DNA of 64,000 bases from Aliihoeflea sp023389195 (GTDB taxonomy: Bacteria > Pseudomonadota > Alphaproteobacteria > Rhizobiales > Rhizobiaceae). The stretch spans positions 1-64,000 of the forward strand of contig JAEWET010000021.1 in NCBI GenBank assembly GCA_023389195.1. Reading direction: 5' to 3'. Made by a program: the position numbers and the translations under genes. Positions 48,230 through 59,513 of the stretch are shown in pieces; position 1 is the first letter of the stretch; each line of letters starts with the position of its first letter. The notes under the pieces were generated by a model. That model was given only the letters and a program-made list of their open reading frames with translations. It searched no databases and was not told where the DNA came from.

Positions 48230-49726
48230 TTATTCCGCCCGCTCGGCCCAGTCGGGGATCGAGCCGACTTCGACGCCGAAGAAAGTCGTCAGCACCGCAT
48301 AGCCGAGCGTCGAGATGACGACGATGGCGGCGAGGTTGAGCCAGATGCCCTGCGTCGCCATCTGCGGGATCGTCACATGGCCCGAGCCGAAGACGAGCGC
48401 GTTGGGCGGCGTCGCCACCGGCAGCATGAACGCCATCGAAGCTGCCAGCGCAGCCGGCACCGCCAGCATCAGCGGGTTCTCGCCGAGCGAAATGGCGAGC
48501 GCGGCCACGAGCGGCAGGAAGGTCGCCGCCGTCGCCGTGTTCGAGGTGAACTCCGTCAGGAGCAGGATCACGCCCGACACCAGCACCACGATGCCGATCA
48601 GCGGCAGCACGCCGGCGATCGTGCCGACCTGGCCACCGATCCACTGGTCGAGCCCGGTCGAGACGACCGCCGCGGCAAGGCTCAGCCCGCCGCCGAACAG
48701 CACCAGCACGCCCCAGGGCAGGCGCAGCGCGTGCTTCCACTCGATCAGCGCGCCGCCCTTGCCGTCGCCGGCCGGCAGCACGAACAGCACCAAAGCGGCG
48801 AGGATGGCGATCGACGTGTCGTTGAGGCCGGGAATGTAATCGTCGAGGATGGTGCGGAACACCCAGGCGAACGCGGTGACGACGAACACGACGGCGACGC
48901 GCTTTTCCGGCACCGACCAGGCGCCGAGCTTGGCGATCTCGGAGCGGAAGAGCTCGGCCGCACCCGCGACCTCGCCCTTGTCCAGCCGGATCGTCAGCTT
49001 GGTCAGGAACAGCCAGGCGGCCAGAAGCATCAGCACCGCCACCGGTACGCCGATGATCATCCAGCGGCCGAAGCCGATGTCGTAGCCGTAGGTCTGGTTG
49101 AGCGCACCGGCCAGGAGCGCGTTCGGCGGCGTGCCGATCAGCGTCGCGACGCCGCCGATCGAGGCTGCGTAAGCGACGCCGAGCAGCAGCGCGAGCGGAA
49201 ATTTCGACTTCGCTTCGCCGGTGTCGTCCTCCAGGAGGCCGACCACGGAAAGCGCGACGGGCAGCATCATGACGACGGTCGCGGTGTTCGACACCCACAT
49301 GGAGACGAAGGCGGTCGCGAGCATGAAGCCGGCGACGATGCGGCCCTGCTGGGTGCCGGTGCGCGCGACGATGTTGAGCGCGATGCGCCGGTGAAGGTTC
49401 CAGCGCTCCATGGCGAGCGCCAGGATGAAGCCGCCCATGAAGAGAAAGATGATCGGGTCGCCATAGGGCGACGTCGCCGCACCGCCCGTCGTCGCGCCGG
49501 TGATCGGGAACAGCGCGATCGGCGCCAGCGCCGTCGCCGGCACCGGGATCGCCTCGGTGATCCACCACACGATCATCAGGCTCGCCACCGCGACCACGCG
49601 CCAGCCTTCGACCGAAAGGCCGTCGGGGGCGGGAAGAAAGAGGAGAAGGATGAAGAGAGCCAGCCCCGCGAAGATCGGGATGGGCTTCAGGGGAAATCGT
49701 TCGTTTCCGGTCGCAGCTTCGCTCAA
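48230..49726 (-). CDS. SLC13/DASS family dicarboxylate transporter
   Basis: The 498-residue product has about eleven membrane helices and the two SNT signature motifs of the divalent anion-sodium symporters: WVSNTATVVMMLPVALSVVG and FTSNTATAATFLPLVAALAI. GVAYAASIGGVATLIGTPPN and MLPVATPPNALVFGSGHV are the matching re-entrant loop pieces. The family imports succinate, malate or citrate with sodium. Its C-terminus lies inside a tight convergent end. It appears to be a single-gene unit. Confidence 0.95.
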   Translation of the reverse strand: MSEAATGNERFPLKPIPIFAGLALFILLLFLPAPDGLSVEGWRVVAVASLMIVWWITEAIPVPATALAPIALFPITGATTGGAATSPYGDPIIFLFMGGFILALAMERWNLHRRIALNIVARTGTQQGRIVAGFMLATAFVSMWVSNTATVVMMLPVALSVVGLLEDDTGEAKSKFPLALLLGVAYAASIGGVATLIGTPPNALLAGALNQTYGYDIGFGRWMIIGVPVAVLMLLAAWLFLTKLTIRLDKGEVAGAAELFRSEIAKLGAWSVPEKRVAVVFVVTAFAWVFRTILDDYIPGLNDTSIAILAALVLFVLPAGDGKGGALIEWKHALRLPWGVLVLFGGGLSLAAAVVSTGLDQWIGGQVGTIAGVLPLIGIVVLVSGVILLLTEFTSNTATAATFLPLVAALAISLGENPLMLAVPAALAASMAFMLPVATPPNALVFGSGHVTIPQMATQGIWLNLAAIVVISTLGYAVLTTFFGVEVGSIPDWAERAE

Positions 49727-49807
49727 GCTCGGATGCCTCCTTAAGGTTGCGTTGCGCCCGTATTCAACAGGAAGCGCGCGGGATCAACCCCAAGGACCCA
49801 ACCGACC

Positions 49808-50572
49808 TCAACCTAGGCCCGCATCGCGAACCGGCTTCAGGTAGCTGCGGCTGACCGGAATTTCGCTTCCGTCCGCTAGATGGAGATACAGTCTGCCGTC
49901 CCGCCGCGCGCTGCGCAGCACCGCGTCTTTCGCCACCCAGTGGGAGCGATGGACCTGCAGGCCCTCGGCTCCGTCGGTCTCGGCAATGGCGTCCGAAAGG
50001 CGCATCAGCAGCATATGCCGCCCCTTCTCGGTCCGCACCTCGACATAGTGGTCCTGCACCGAAAGATGCGTGAGCCGACCGCGCGCCTCCAGCGGCAGCC
50101 GGTCGAGAAGGCTCGGCCTTCGTGGCGCGACGGACGGAACCGGCTGCGAAGCGAGCGAGCGCGTGAAGGTCGCGATCAGAGCGGAGCCGACCGCCGCGAT
50201 GACGGTCGCATAGGCAAGGAGCGGCCAGAAACCGATCGCCGACCCGCCGAAGACGAGGCGGTTGAAAAGCCAGACGAACAGCGCGATGGGCAGGCCGCCC
50301 GCCGCGCCGAACAGGGCATAGGTCGGAACCGAACCGCGCGGATGCCACGCCCGTTCGAGGCCGGCGATGACGGCAACGCAGATCAGGTAGGTGATGACGA
50401 CGGTCGCGCCCCAATAGCCGATCCGCGGCAGGAGGGGCAGCGCCGAATAGGTGCCGAATGGTCCCGCCAGTCCCAGCACGGCCGACACGCTGCCCAGCGC
50501 GGCCCACAGTAGCGGCGCGCGCAGATGGCGTTGCAGTTCGCGTATCGTGAAGTGCAGGTCGTTGCTGGCCAC
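49808..50572 (-). CDS. Membrane-bound LytTR-domain transcription regulator
   Basis: The 254-residue product starts at the GTG at 50572, right before a short tail and the first membrane helix. Four helices span residues about 20-145 (APLLWAALGSVSAVLGLAGP, TYLICVAVIAGL, ALFVWLFNRLVFGG, LAYATVIAAVGSALIATF). The C-terminal LytTR domain runs from THLSVQDHYVEVRTEKGRHM to GLQVHRSHWVAKDAVL and EIPVSRSYLKPVRDAGL. Such regulators are membrane sensors that control a divergent small membrane gene, as here with the DUF2306 gene. The signal is unknown. Confidence 0.92.
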   Translation of the reverse strand: MASNDLHFTIRELQRHLRAPLLWAALGSVSAVLGLAGPFGTYSALPLLPRIGYWGATVVITYLICVAVIAGLERAWHPRGSVPTYALFGAAGGLPIALFVWLFNRLVFGGSAIGFWPLLAYATVIAAVGSALIATFTRSLASQPVPSVAPRRPSLLDRLPLEARGRLTHLSVQDHYVEVRTEKGRHMLLMRLSDAIAETDGAEGLQVHRSHWVAKDAVLRSARRDGRLYLHLADGSEIPVSRSYLKPVRDAGLG

Positions 50573-50670
50573 GAAGCAATCCGGTCGTTGACGAAGTCGC
50601 CGTTGAGAAAAGGCCGCGGCCGCCCGAAAGGTCAAGCCATTCGATGCCCGGCAGAACAGGAGACGCCGTC

Positions 50671-51156
50671 TTGAACCTCGAACCGCTCGCCCAGGCCGAT
50701 TTCGCCATCCAGCTTCATGTCGCGGCCGCGACGGGCGCGCTCGCCCTCGGGTCGGTCGTACTCTTCCGCCGCAAGGGGGACCGCTTGCACAGGCTCGGCG
50801 GGCGCGTCTGGGTTGCACTCATGGTCATCGTCGCGCTGTCGTCCTTCTTCATCCACGAACTGCGCGTCTTCGGTCCCTGGAGCCCGATCCACCTCGTTTC
50901 GCTCGCCACGCTCTGGTTCCTGGTCGACGGCGTCCGGCTTGCCCGGGAACGGCGCATCGTCGCCCACCGCCGAACCATGCAGGGGACGTTCTTCGGCGGC
51001 CTGATCGTCGCCGGCGGCTTCACCTTCCTGCCCGGCCGGCTGATGCACGAGGTCATGCTGACCGAGCTTGACGGGTCTTGGGCGGCGGCGCTGGCAATCG
51101 TGATATGCCTCTGGGCGTTTTGGACCTACCGATCTTCGCAACGGACGCGGATATGA
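50671..51156 (+). CDS. DUF2306 membrane protein
   Basis: The 161-residue reading starts at TTG 50671, because AGGAG sits at the right distance before it. The ATG at 50644 in the same frame lacks one. There are four membrane helices with conserved histidines (QLHVAAATGALALGSVVLFR, FFIHELRVFGPWSPIHLVSL, AHRRTMQGTFFGGLIVAGGF). The histidine and arginine positions match the DUF2306 family of small membrane proteins, possibly heme proteins. It is divergent from the LytTR regulator gene, and this pairing is common. Confidence 0.88.
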   Translation: MNLEPLAQADFAIQLHVAAATGALALGSVVLFRRKGDRLHRLGGRVWVALMVIVALSSFFIHELRVFGPWSPIHLVSLATLWFLVDGVRLARERRIVAHRRTMQGTFFGGLIVAGGFTFLPGRLMHEVMLTELDGSWAAALAIVICLWAFWTYRSSQRTRI

Positions 51157-51206
51157 AAAAGGGCGGCCCGCAAGGACCGCCCCTTCATCAGATCCGTCGC
51201 ATGGGA

Positions 51207-52160
51207 TCAGAAAGGCGAATCGGGATAGTAGTACTGCTCGGCATTGTCGCCGGTGATCAGCACAGAGCCGATGATGAACTCGCCCGAAACCGGCGCATTG
51301 CCGACGAAGTTGAGCGCGGTGAGCTCGATCGCCGTGCCGATCATCGCCGGCGGGTAGGTGACGTTGGCCGGAACCATCTCGTCGCCGTCCATCACGCGCT
51401 GGATCATCTCCTTCATGCCGGCGCCGCCGAGCACCCACATCTCGCCTTCACGGCCGGCCTGGTTGATCGCCTCGATGGCGCCGACGGCCATGTCGTCGTC
51501 CGAAGCCCAGACGGCGACGACGTCCGAGTTGCGCGACAGCAGATCCTGCGTGACCTCGAAGGCGTCGTCGCGGTTCCAGTTGCCGTGCTCCATGCCGACG
51601 ATCTCGATGCCCGAGCCCTCGATGGCGGCCTCGAAGGCCTCGACGCGCTCATTGTCGATCGTGGTCGGAATGCCGCGCAGGACGATGATGTTGCCGCCCT
51701 CGGGCAGCTTCTCCTTGAAGAACTCGCCCGCCACGCGTCCGAAGCCCGGATTGTCGCCGGCGACATAGAGGTCTTCGATGTTCTCCTGGCTGAGCCCGCG
51801 GTCGACGACCGTCACCCACTTGCCGGCTTCCTTGACGCGCGCGACGGGGCCGGTCAGCGGCTCGGATTCGAACGGCAGGACGACCAGCGCGTCGATGTTG
51901 CGCGTCGCCATCATGTCCTCGATGTCGGAGACCTGCTGGCCCGGATCGGACGCCGTCGACAGGACGAAGTCGAGGTTTTCGTAGCGCTCTTCCAGCGCGT
52001 CGATGGTCGCCTGCGCGTGGAAGTTCATGCCGCCGGCCCAGCCATGCGTCGCCGCCGGGATCGAGACGCCGATCACGGCCGTCTCGGCGTCCTGCGCGTA
52101 GAGTGGGGTGGCAAATGCGACGCCGAGCGCCAATACGCCGGCCAATGCTTTCAGTTTCAT
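51207..52160 (-). CDS. ABC transporter sugar-binding protein (ribose/xylose type)
   Basis: The 317-residue product has a signal peptide (ALAGVLALGVAFATPLYA-QD). The periplasmic-binding fold of the type I family is clear: IGVSIPAATHGWAGGMNFHA near residue 28, ALVVLPFESEPLTGPVARVK, VVAVWASDDDMAVGAIEAIN and a YPPAMIGTAIELTAL end. Aspartate-aspartate in SDDDMA is typical of sugar or polyol binding. It is the last gene of a five-gene operon. Substrate is not identifiable, but dehydrogenase and isomerase genes in the operon point to an oxidised sugar or cyclitol. Confidence 0.94.
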   Translation of the reverse strand: MKLKALAGVLALGVAFATPLYAQDAETAVIGVSIPAATHGWAGGMNFHAQATIDALEERYENLDFVLSTASDPGQQVSDIEDMMATRNIDALVVLPFESEPLTGPVARVKEAGKWVTVVDRGLSQENIEDLYVAGDNPGFGRVAGEFFKEKLPEGGNIIVLRGIPTTIDNERVEAFEAAIEGSGIEIVGMEHGNWNRDDAFEVTQDLLSRNSDVVAVWASDDDMAVGAIEAINQAGREGEMWVLGGAGMKEMIQRVMDGDEMVPANVTYPPAMIGTAIELTALNFVGNAPVSGEFIIGSVLITGDNAEQYYYPDSPF

Positions 52161-52206
52161 GGTCTCTCTCCCTTGGTTAGCTCTGCTTTTCGAGCGCTTT
52201 TGCCCG

Positions 52207-53207
52207 TCACCGTTCCGCCTTGCGCTGGCGTTGCAGGACGACGGCCAAAATGATGATCACGCCCTGGATCGCCCCGTTGAGATAGGGGCTGACCAGGTTC
52301 GCGAGATTGAGGATGTTGCCGATCAGGCTGAGGATGAGCACGCCGACGACCGTACCCCAGACGCGCCCGAAGCCGCCCTTGAGCACCGTACCGCCGATGA
52401 TGACGGCCGCGATGGCCTCCAGCTCCCACAGAACGCCGGTCGAGCTCGAGGCCGAGCCGAGGCGCGGCACGTACATGATGGTCGCGACGCCGACGAGAAC
52501 GCCGAGCAGCACGTAGGTCATCAGCCGGACGCGGTCGACATGCACCGCCGAATAGCGCGCGACCTGCTCGTTGGAGCCGATCGCGGCGCAGTGCCGGCCG
52601 AACGGCGTCTTGCGCATGATGATCTCGCCCAGGATCGCGACCAGCGCGAAGACGATGATCGGCCAGGCGACGCCCAGGATGCCGCCATAATAGACCGGCC
52701 GGTAGACCTCGCGCACCGCATAGTCGAGCGACAGCGTGCCGCCGTCTGCAAGCCAGGTGATCAGCGAGCGGAAGATGCCCATCGTGCCGAGCGTGACGAT
52801 GAAGGCCTCGATCCGCGCCTGCGTGATCAGGAGCCCGTTGACGAGGCCGGCGACGAGCCCGACGACGAGCGCCGCCGCCATGCCGACGAGGATCACGCCC
52901 CAGCCGACGCCCATCGACGGCACCAGCGCGTTCATCACCAGGATCATCACCCCGGCGATGAAGGCCGCCATCGAGCCGACCGACAGATCGAGCCCGCCCG
53001 ACGTGATGACGAAGGTCATCCCGACCGCGATGATGCCGATGAAGGCCGAGCGCGCCAGAACGTTGGTGACGTTGCCGTAGGACAGGAAGTTCGGGTTGAG
53101 GAACGCGCCCAGTGCGATCAGCGCGAGAAGCGCGATCACCGGCCCCCAGATGTGGAAGTCGATGCGCAGGCCCGACCGGGCGGATGCGGCGGATGCGGTT
53201 TCGCTGG

Positions 53208-53211
<4 letters not shown>
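52207..53211 (-). CDS. ABC transporter permease (ribose type)
   Basis: The 334-residue product has about nine membrane helices. The family signature GMTFVITSGGLDLSVGSMAA, AFIVTLGTMGIFRSLITWLA and AAVIIGGTVLKGGFGRVWGT with LIGNILNLANLVSPYLNGA are all present. It is the single permease of a ribose-type importer and works as a homodimer with the two-domain ATPase encoded upstream. Its start overlaps the ATPase stop by four bases (ATGA at 53208-53211). The gene for the binding protein follows 46 bases later. Confidence 0.95.
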
Positions 53212-54706
<1,495 letters not shown>

Positions 54707-54710
<4 letters not shown>

Positions 54711-55876
54711 AGCTTGACGAAGCTCCCGTTCTTTGCCGACGAACGAACGCAGGCATCGATGAATTTCAGCCCGTCCACACCGTCCTCGACGGTCGGATAG
54801 ACGACATCCGCCGGCACGGCCTCGCCGGCCTGCTTCGCCCGGATCGCGCGGGCGGCCTCGGCATAGATATTGGCGAAGCCCTCGAGATAGCCTTCCGGAT
54901 GGCCGGGCGGGATGCGGCTGACGCGCGCTGCCGCCGCGCCCGCGCCGGCGCCATTGCGGGTGATCAGGCGCTTGGGCTCGCCGAAGGGCGTGTACCAGAG
55001 CTTGTTCGGCTCTTCCTGGCACCATTCGATGCCGCCCTTGTCGCCGAAGACGCGCAGCTTCAACCCGTTCTCGCAGCCCGGCGCAACCTGGCTCGACCAG
55101 AGCATCCCGCGCGCGCCGCCGTCGAAACGCAGCAGGATATGCGCATTGTCGTCGACCCGCCGGCCCGGCACGAAGCGGTGCAGCTCGGCGGCCAGTTCCT
55201 CGGTCGTCAGCCCGGTCACGAAGGACAGAAGATTGTAGGCATGCGTGCCAATATCGCCGATCGACCCGCCCGCGCCCGATTGCGCCGGGTCGGTGCGCCA
55301 GGTCGCCTGCTTGGAGCCCGTTTCTTCGGCCGCTTCCGTCAGCCAGTCCTGCGCATATTCGGCCTGCACGACGCGGATCGCGCCGAGGTCGCCATTGGCG
55401 ATCATCTCGCGCGCCTGCCGCACCATCGGATAGCCGGTGTAATTGTGCGTCAGCACGAACAGCGCATCGCTCTCGCCTGCAAGCCTGGCGAGCTTCTTCG
55501 CATCCGCCAGCGTCGAGGTCAGCGGCTTGTCGCAGATGACATGGATGCCGCGCTTCAAAAACTCGCGCGCGATCGGAAAGTGCATGTGGTTCGGCGTGAC
55601 GATGGCGACGGCCTCGATGCCGTCCTTGCGCCGCGCCTCGCGCGAAGCCATGTCGCGGAACGAGCCATAGATGCGCTTGTCGTCGAGGCCGAGTGCGCGC
55701 CCGGATTCCAGCGCCCGCTGCGGCGTTGAGGAAAGCGCGCCGGCGACGAGCTGGAACTCGCCGTCGATGCGCGCGGCGATGCGATGCACCGCGCCGATGA
55801 ACGCATCCTTGCCGCCGCCCACCATGCCGAGCCGGATCGGCCCTGCGCGCTTCTCGGAGGTTCCGGTGATCGCCAT
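54707..55876 (-). CDS. Gfo/Idh/MocA family oxidoreductase
   Basis: The 389-residue product begins at the ATG at 55876. The Rossmann loop is LGMVGGGKDAFIGAVHR. EKP-like CDKPLTSTLADAKKLARLA has CDKPL in place of the usual CEKP, and the C-terminal domain includes SGAGGSIGDIGTHAYNLLSF and WCQEEPNKLWYTPF-type sequence. The aspartate and histidine of GDIGTHAYN supply the catalytic pair. It oxidises a hydroxyl of a sugar or cyclitol with NAD(P). The operon layout suggests a 3-keto intermediate, but the substrate is not known. Its start overlaps the isomerase stop by one base. Confidence 0.93.
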
Positions 55877-56934
55877 TATGCGCCGAGCCCCAGCATGCGC
55901 CGGTTGGCCGCTTCGTCCGTCCCGCCATCGGCGAAATCGTCGAATGCCTTTTCCGTTACGCGGATGATGTGGTGCTTGACGAACTCCGCGCCTTCGCGCG
56001 CGCCGTCCTCGGGATGCTTGAGGCAGCATTCCCACTCGACCACGGCCCAGCCGTCGAAATCATTCGCGGTGAGCTTGGAGAACACCGCGCCGAAATCGAC
56101 CTGACCGTCACCCAGCGAGCGGAAGCGGCCGGCGCGGTTCACCCAGGGCTGAAAGCCGGAATAGACGCCCTGCCGCCCGGTCGGATTGAACTCGGCATCC
56201 TTGACGTGGAACATCCGGATGCGCTCGGCATAGATGTCGATATTGTCGAGATAGTCGAGGCACTGAAGGACATAGTGCGACGGGTCGTAGAGCATGTTCG
56301 CGCGGGGGTGATTGCCGACGCGCTCCAAAAACATCTCGAAGGTCGTGCCGTCGAACAAATCCTCGCCCGGATGAATCTCATAGCAAATGTCGACGCCGCA
56401 TTCGTCGGCATGGTCGAGGATCGGCTTCCAGCGCCGCGCGAGTTCGTCGAACGCCGTCTCGATCAGACCCGCCGGGCGCTGCGGCCACGGATACATGTAG
56501 GGCCAGGCGAGCGCGCCGGAGAACGACGCCATCGCGCCAATCCCGAGGTGCTTCGACGCCGTCAGCGCCTTCTTCACCTGGTCGACCGCCCATTCCTGCC
56601 GCGCCTTGGGGTTGCCACGCATCGCCGGAATGGTGAAGCCGTCGAAGCCTTCGTCATAGGCCGGGTGAACGGCGACGAGCTGGCCTTGCAGATGCGTCGA
56701 AAGCTCGGTCACCTCGACGCCGTTCTCGCGCGCCTTGCCCGCGAACTCGTCGCAATAATCCTTGGAGGATGTGGCCTTGTCGAGATCGATCAGGCGCGCG
56801 TCCCAGCTTGGAACCTGCACGCCGGCATAGCCGGTGTCGGCCGCCCATTTGGTGATCGAATCCCAGGAATTGAACGGCGCTTCGTCGCCTGCGAACTGCG
56901 CCAGAAAGAGCGCTGGGCCCTTGATCGTCTTCAT
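55876..56934 (-). CDS. Sugar phosphate isomerase/epimerase (AP endonuclease family 2 fold)
   Basis: The 352-residue product starts at the ATG at 56934. It has the xylose isomerase-like TIM barrel: ATSSKDYCDEFAGKARENGV, VTELSTHLQGQLVAVHPAYD, DICYEIHPGEDLFDGTTFEM and the metal ligands in MLYDPSHYVLQCLDYL and RIRMFHVKDAEFNPTG, then WAVVEWECCLKHPEDG. These ligands (Glu, Asp, His, Glu) hold a divalent metal. Members isomerise keto-sugars or cyclitols. It is the first gene of the operon and follows the LacI control region. Confidence 0.93.
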   Translation of the reverse strand: MKTIKGPALFLAQFAGDEAPFNSWDSITKWAADTGYAGVQVPSWDARLIDLDKATSSKDYCDEFAGKARENGVEVTELSTHLQGQLVAVHPAYDEGFDGFTIPAMRGNPKARQEWAVDQVKKALTASKHLGIGAMASFSGALAWPYMYPWPQRPAGLIETAFDELARRWKPILDHADECGVDICYEIHPGEDLFDGTTFEMFLERVGNHPRANMLYDPSHYVLQCLDYLDNIDIYAERIRMFHVKDAEFNPTGRQGVYSGFQPWVNRAGRFRSLGDGQVDFGAVFSKLTANDFDGWAVVEWECCLKHPEDGAREGAEFVKHHIIRVTEKAFDDFADGGTDEAANRRMLGLGA

Positions 56935-57012
56935 GCCTCTCCTCCCGGACGCCTCCACGCCCGTCTTCCGATTTTTCGCTAATGCAGCGTAAAAACTGCT
57001 GCGTTGCAGCGA

Positions 57013-57058
57013 TGTAATCGATTGCATGAAACTAAAACAGAGAATGTAATGGATTACA
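57013..57058. promoter_or_regulatory. Two LacI-type operators in the divergent control region
   Basis: Two palindromes are seen: TGTAATCGATTGCA at 57013-57026 and TGTAATGGATTACA at 57045-57058. The second is perfect in its arms; the first has one mismatch. Their centres are 32 bases apart, three helical turns, ideal for one LacI-family repressor to bind both. They lie 79 and 111 bases upstream of the operon start. Confidence 0.85.
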
Positions 57059-57146
57059 AGCGGCTTTCGTTTCGACGCCGAAAACGCCGATTGCCAAGCG
57101 CGGCAAAGCCTTGCACAAGCCCTCTCACAGGACGGCCGGAGAGAAG

Positions 57147-58187
57147 ATGAAGGGATACCCACAAAACAGCCCCCGGATCAGGGACGTGGCGGATGCCGCG
57201 GGCGTCTCGACGGCCACCGTCAGCCGCGCGCTGTCCGCGCCCGATCGCGTCTCGGCCGATACGCGCGCCATCGTCCTGAAGGCGATCGAGGAGACCGGCT
57301 ACCGGGTCAACCACGCCGCGCGCAATCTGCGCCGCCGGCAGGCAGGCGGCATCGTCGTGCTCGTCCCGAACCTTGCCAATCCGTTCTTCTCGCAGATCCT
57401 GTCGGGCATCACCTTCGCCATGGCGACGTCCGGCTACAACGTCCTCATCGCCGATACGCGACAGGCGCCGAATGCCGAGCACCGCATTCTCGACTATCTC
57501 CACAACAACCGCGCCGACGGCCTGATCGTGCTCGACGCCAACCTGCCCGAAGACGTGCTATCGGCCGGCGACACGCCGAACCACCACCCGCCCATCGTCT
57601 TCGCCTGCGAATGGCTCGACGCCGATCCGCGCCCGACCGTAACCATCGACAACGAGGAAGGCGCAAAACTCGCCATCCGCCATCTGGCGGACCTCGGCCA
57701 TACGCGCATCGGCCACCTGATGGGCCCGCCCGACAACATCCTCACCATCACGCGGGCGAAGGGCGCACGCGCCGCGCTCGCCGATCTCGGCCTTGCGCTG
57801 CGCGAGGACTGGTTCTTCGATGGCGACTTCTCGCTCGCCTCCGGCGCCTCCGCCGCCCATGCCTGGCTGGCGCTGGACGACCGCCCGACGGCCGTGTTCT
57901 GCGCCTCCGACGCGATGGCCTGCGGCTTCATCGGCGAACTGCACCACAAGGGCGTGCGCGTGCCCGACGAAGTCTCGGTCGTCGGCTTCGACGACATCGA
58001 GATCGCCGCCCATTTCGTCCCCTCGCTCACCACAATCGCCCAGCCCCGCGCACTGATCGGCGAAACGGCGGCGCGCAAGCTTCTGGCGCTCATCGCGGAA
58101 GGCCGCGAAAACGGCAGCGCCACCGGCGCATCCGATATCCTCCCGGTCCAGCTCGTCCCCCGCGAAAGCTCCGCCCCGCCGCGCTGA
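57147..58187 (+). CDS. LacI family transcription regulator
   Basis: The 346-residue product starts at the ATG at 57147. The LacI helix-turn-helix is RIRDVADAAGVSTATVSRAL, with the hinge helix NHAARNLRRRQAG. The sensor domain is a type I binding fold: VLVPNLANPFFSQILSGITF, DGLIVLDANLPE, IGHLMGPPDNILTITRAKGA and VVGFDDIEIAAHFVPSLTTI. It probably represses the sugar operon until its ligand, related to the transported substrate, binds. It is divergent from the operon, with two operators in between. Confidence 0.95.
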   Translation: MKGYPQNSPRIRDVADAAGVSTATVSRALSAPDRVSADTRAIVLKAIEETGYRVNHAARNLRRRQAGGIVVLVPNLANPFFSQILSGITFAMATSGYNVLIADTRQAPNAEHRILDYLHNNRADGLIVLDANLPEDVLSAGDTPNHHPPIVFACEWLDADPRPTVTIDNEEGAKLAIRHLADLGHTRIGHLMGPPDNILTITRAKGARAALADLGLALREDWFFDGDFSLASGASAAHAWLALDDRPTAVFCASDAMACGFIGELHHKGVRVPDEVSVVGFDDIEIAAHFVPSLTTIAQPRALIGETAARKLLALIAEGRENGSATGASDILPVQLVPRESSAPPR

Positions 58188-58340
58188 ACCATCTGCGTTG
58201 GAAAACAATTTCCGAATCGGACCGATAATCGGATCGAAATTCTCGGTGACGCCAGCAGATTAAACGGCGCATACCCCTCTCCGCGCCATCGCATCGCTTA
58301 TATTGAGCCTGGAAATTCCACTTTTTCAGGAGAGACGGCA

Positions 58341-59261
58341 ATGCGCATCGCAGCTTTGGCCATGACCCTTGCACTCGGCGCCGCCGCGCCCGCCTTCGCC
58401 CAGACCGCAGAGGTGACCCCGCTCGTCACCGCCGAATGGCTGAAAACCAATGCCGGCGGAGAGAATGTCGTCGTGCTCGACATCCGCGACGAGATCGAAG
58501 GCACCGACCTCGGCGAGACGCCCTATATCGAAAACGCCGTCGTCGCGCCCTATGCCTCGGCCGGCTGGCGCACCGAGCAGGAGGGCGTTCCCGGCCAGCT
58601 TCCGCCGCTGGACCAGATCACGGCGCTCATCGGATCGCTCGGCATCGACAATGACGACCATGTCGTGATCGTGCCCTGGGGCACGGATTCGTCCGAATTC
58701 GGCGGCGCGACCCGCGTCTACTGGACCCTCAAGCATCTCGGCCACGACGCCGTATCGATCCTCGACGGCGGCTGGCGCCAGTACGACGCCGCCGGCCTGC
58801 CGCGCGTCGCCGAAGCCGCGACGCCGGAAGCGGCCGAATTCACCGCCGAGATCAATGACGACATCCTCGCCACGACCGAGGAAGTCCAGGCCGCGCTCGA
58901 CGCCGGCGTCACCCTCGTCGACGGCCGCCCGGCCGAACAGTACGAAGGCAAGTCGAAGAGCCCGGTCGTGCGCACCGAAGGCACCATCCCGGGCGCCGTC
59001 AACATCGAGCATTCGAAGCTCTACAGCGCCGAATACGCCACCTTCGCCAAGCCCGAGACCGTCGAAGCCCTGTCGACCGCCGTCGGCCTCGCCAAGGACC
59101 AGGAAAACATCGCCTTCTGCAACACCGGCCACTGGGCCTCGATCGCCTGGTTCGGCCTCTCCGAAGTCCTCGGCAACAAGCAGACCGCCATGTATGACGG
59201 CTCAATGGCCGAATGGACCGTCGACGAAAGCCGCCCGGTCGAGAACAAGTCGGGCACTTAA
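58341..59261 (+). CDS. Exported rhodanese-like sulfurtransferase
   Basis: The 306-residue product has a signal peptide (AALAMTLALGAAAPAFA-QT). Two rhodanese domains follow: the first (residues about 30-150, VVVLDIRDEIEGTDLGET) lacks the loop cysteine. The second (about 165-290) has the persulfide cysteine in IAFCNTGHWASIAWFGLSEV. The end YDGSMAEWTVDESRPVENKS is like TST-type enzymes. It transfers sulfane sulfur, for example from thiosulfate, in the periplasm. The next gene is a YeeE/TsuA-type sulfur transporter 252 bases on, so the two are probably functionally linked. Confidence 0.93.
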   Translation: MRIAALAMTLALGAAAPAFAQTAEVTPLVTAEWLKTNAGGENVVVLDIRDEIEGTDLGETPYIENAVVAPYASAGWRTEQEGVPGQLPPLDQITALIGSLGIDNDDHVVIVPWGTDSSEFGGATRVYWTLKHLGHDAVSILDGGWRQYDAAGLPRVAEAATPEAAEFTAEINDDILATTEEVQAALDAGVTLVDGRPAEQYEGKSKSPVVRTEGTIPGAVNIEHSKLYSAEYATFAKPETVEALSTAVGLAKDQENIAFCNTGHWASIAWFGLSEVLGNKQTAMYDGSMAEWTVDESRPVENKSGT

Positions 59262-59275
59262 AAGAAACGCGCGAC

Positions 59276-59400
59276 GCCCCCTCCGGCCCTCCGGGCCACC
59301 TCCCCCGTAAACGGAGGAGGAGCCCCGTTGCGGATGGCCGCGACCTCAATCCTCCCCTGCGAAGCGGGGGAGGGGGACCGCCGAAGGCGGTGGAGGGGGC
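59276..59400. repeat. Second palindromic repeat family, one locus
   Basis: Two arms of about 48 bases (59276-59323 and 59354-59400) are imperfect inverted copies rich in CCCCTCC and GGAGGAGG blocks. Each contains a small hairpin (GGCC around TCC, and CCGCC around GAA). It is a different sequence from the repeats at 6282 and 23398 but has the same form. It lies between the rhodanese and YeeE genes. Confidence 0.85.
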
Positions 59401-59513
59401 GCTGCTGCGTTCCCACGCCGCCCCTCCCTTGCCCAATCCGCCAAACAAGCCGAATGTGCCAAATGTCCGGCCTCGCCGGGCATTCGCTTTTTGACCGAGA
59501 CGAACCGGACATC

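Noticed and set aside
48188..49744. 518-codon plus-strand frame over the SLC13 transporter
   Set aside because: Antisense shadow with no domain; the transporter has both SNT motifs.
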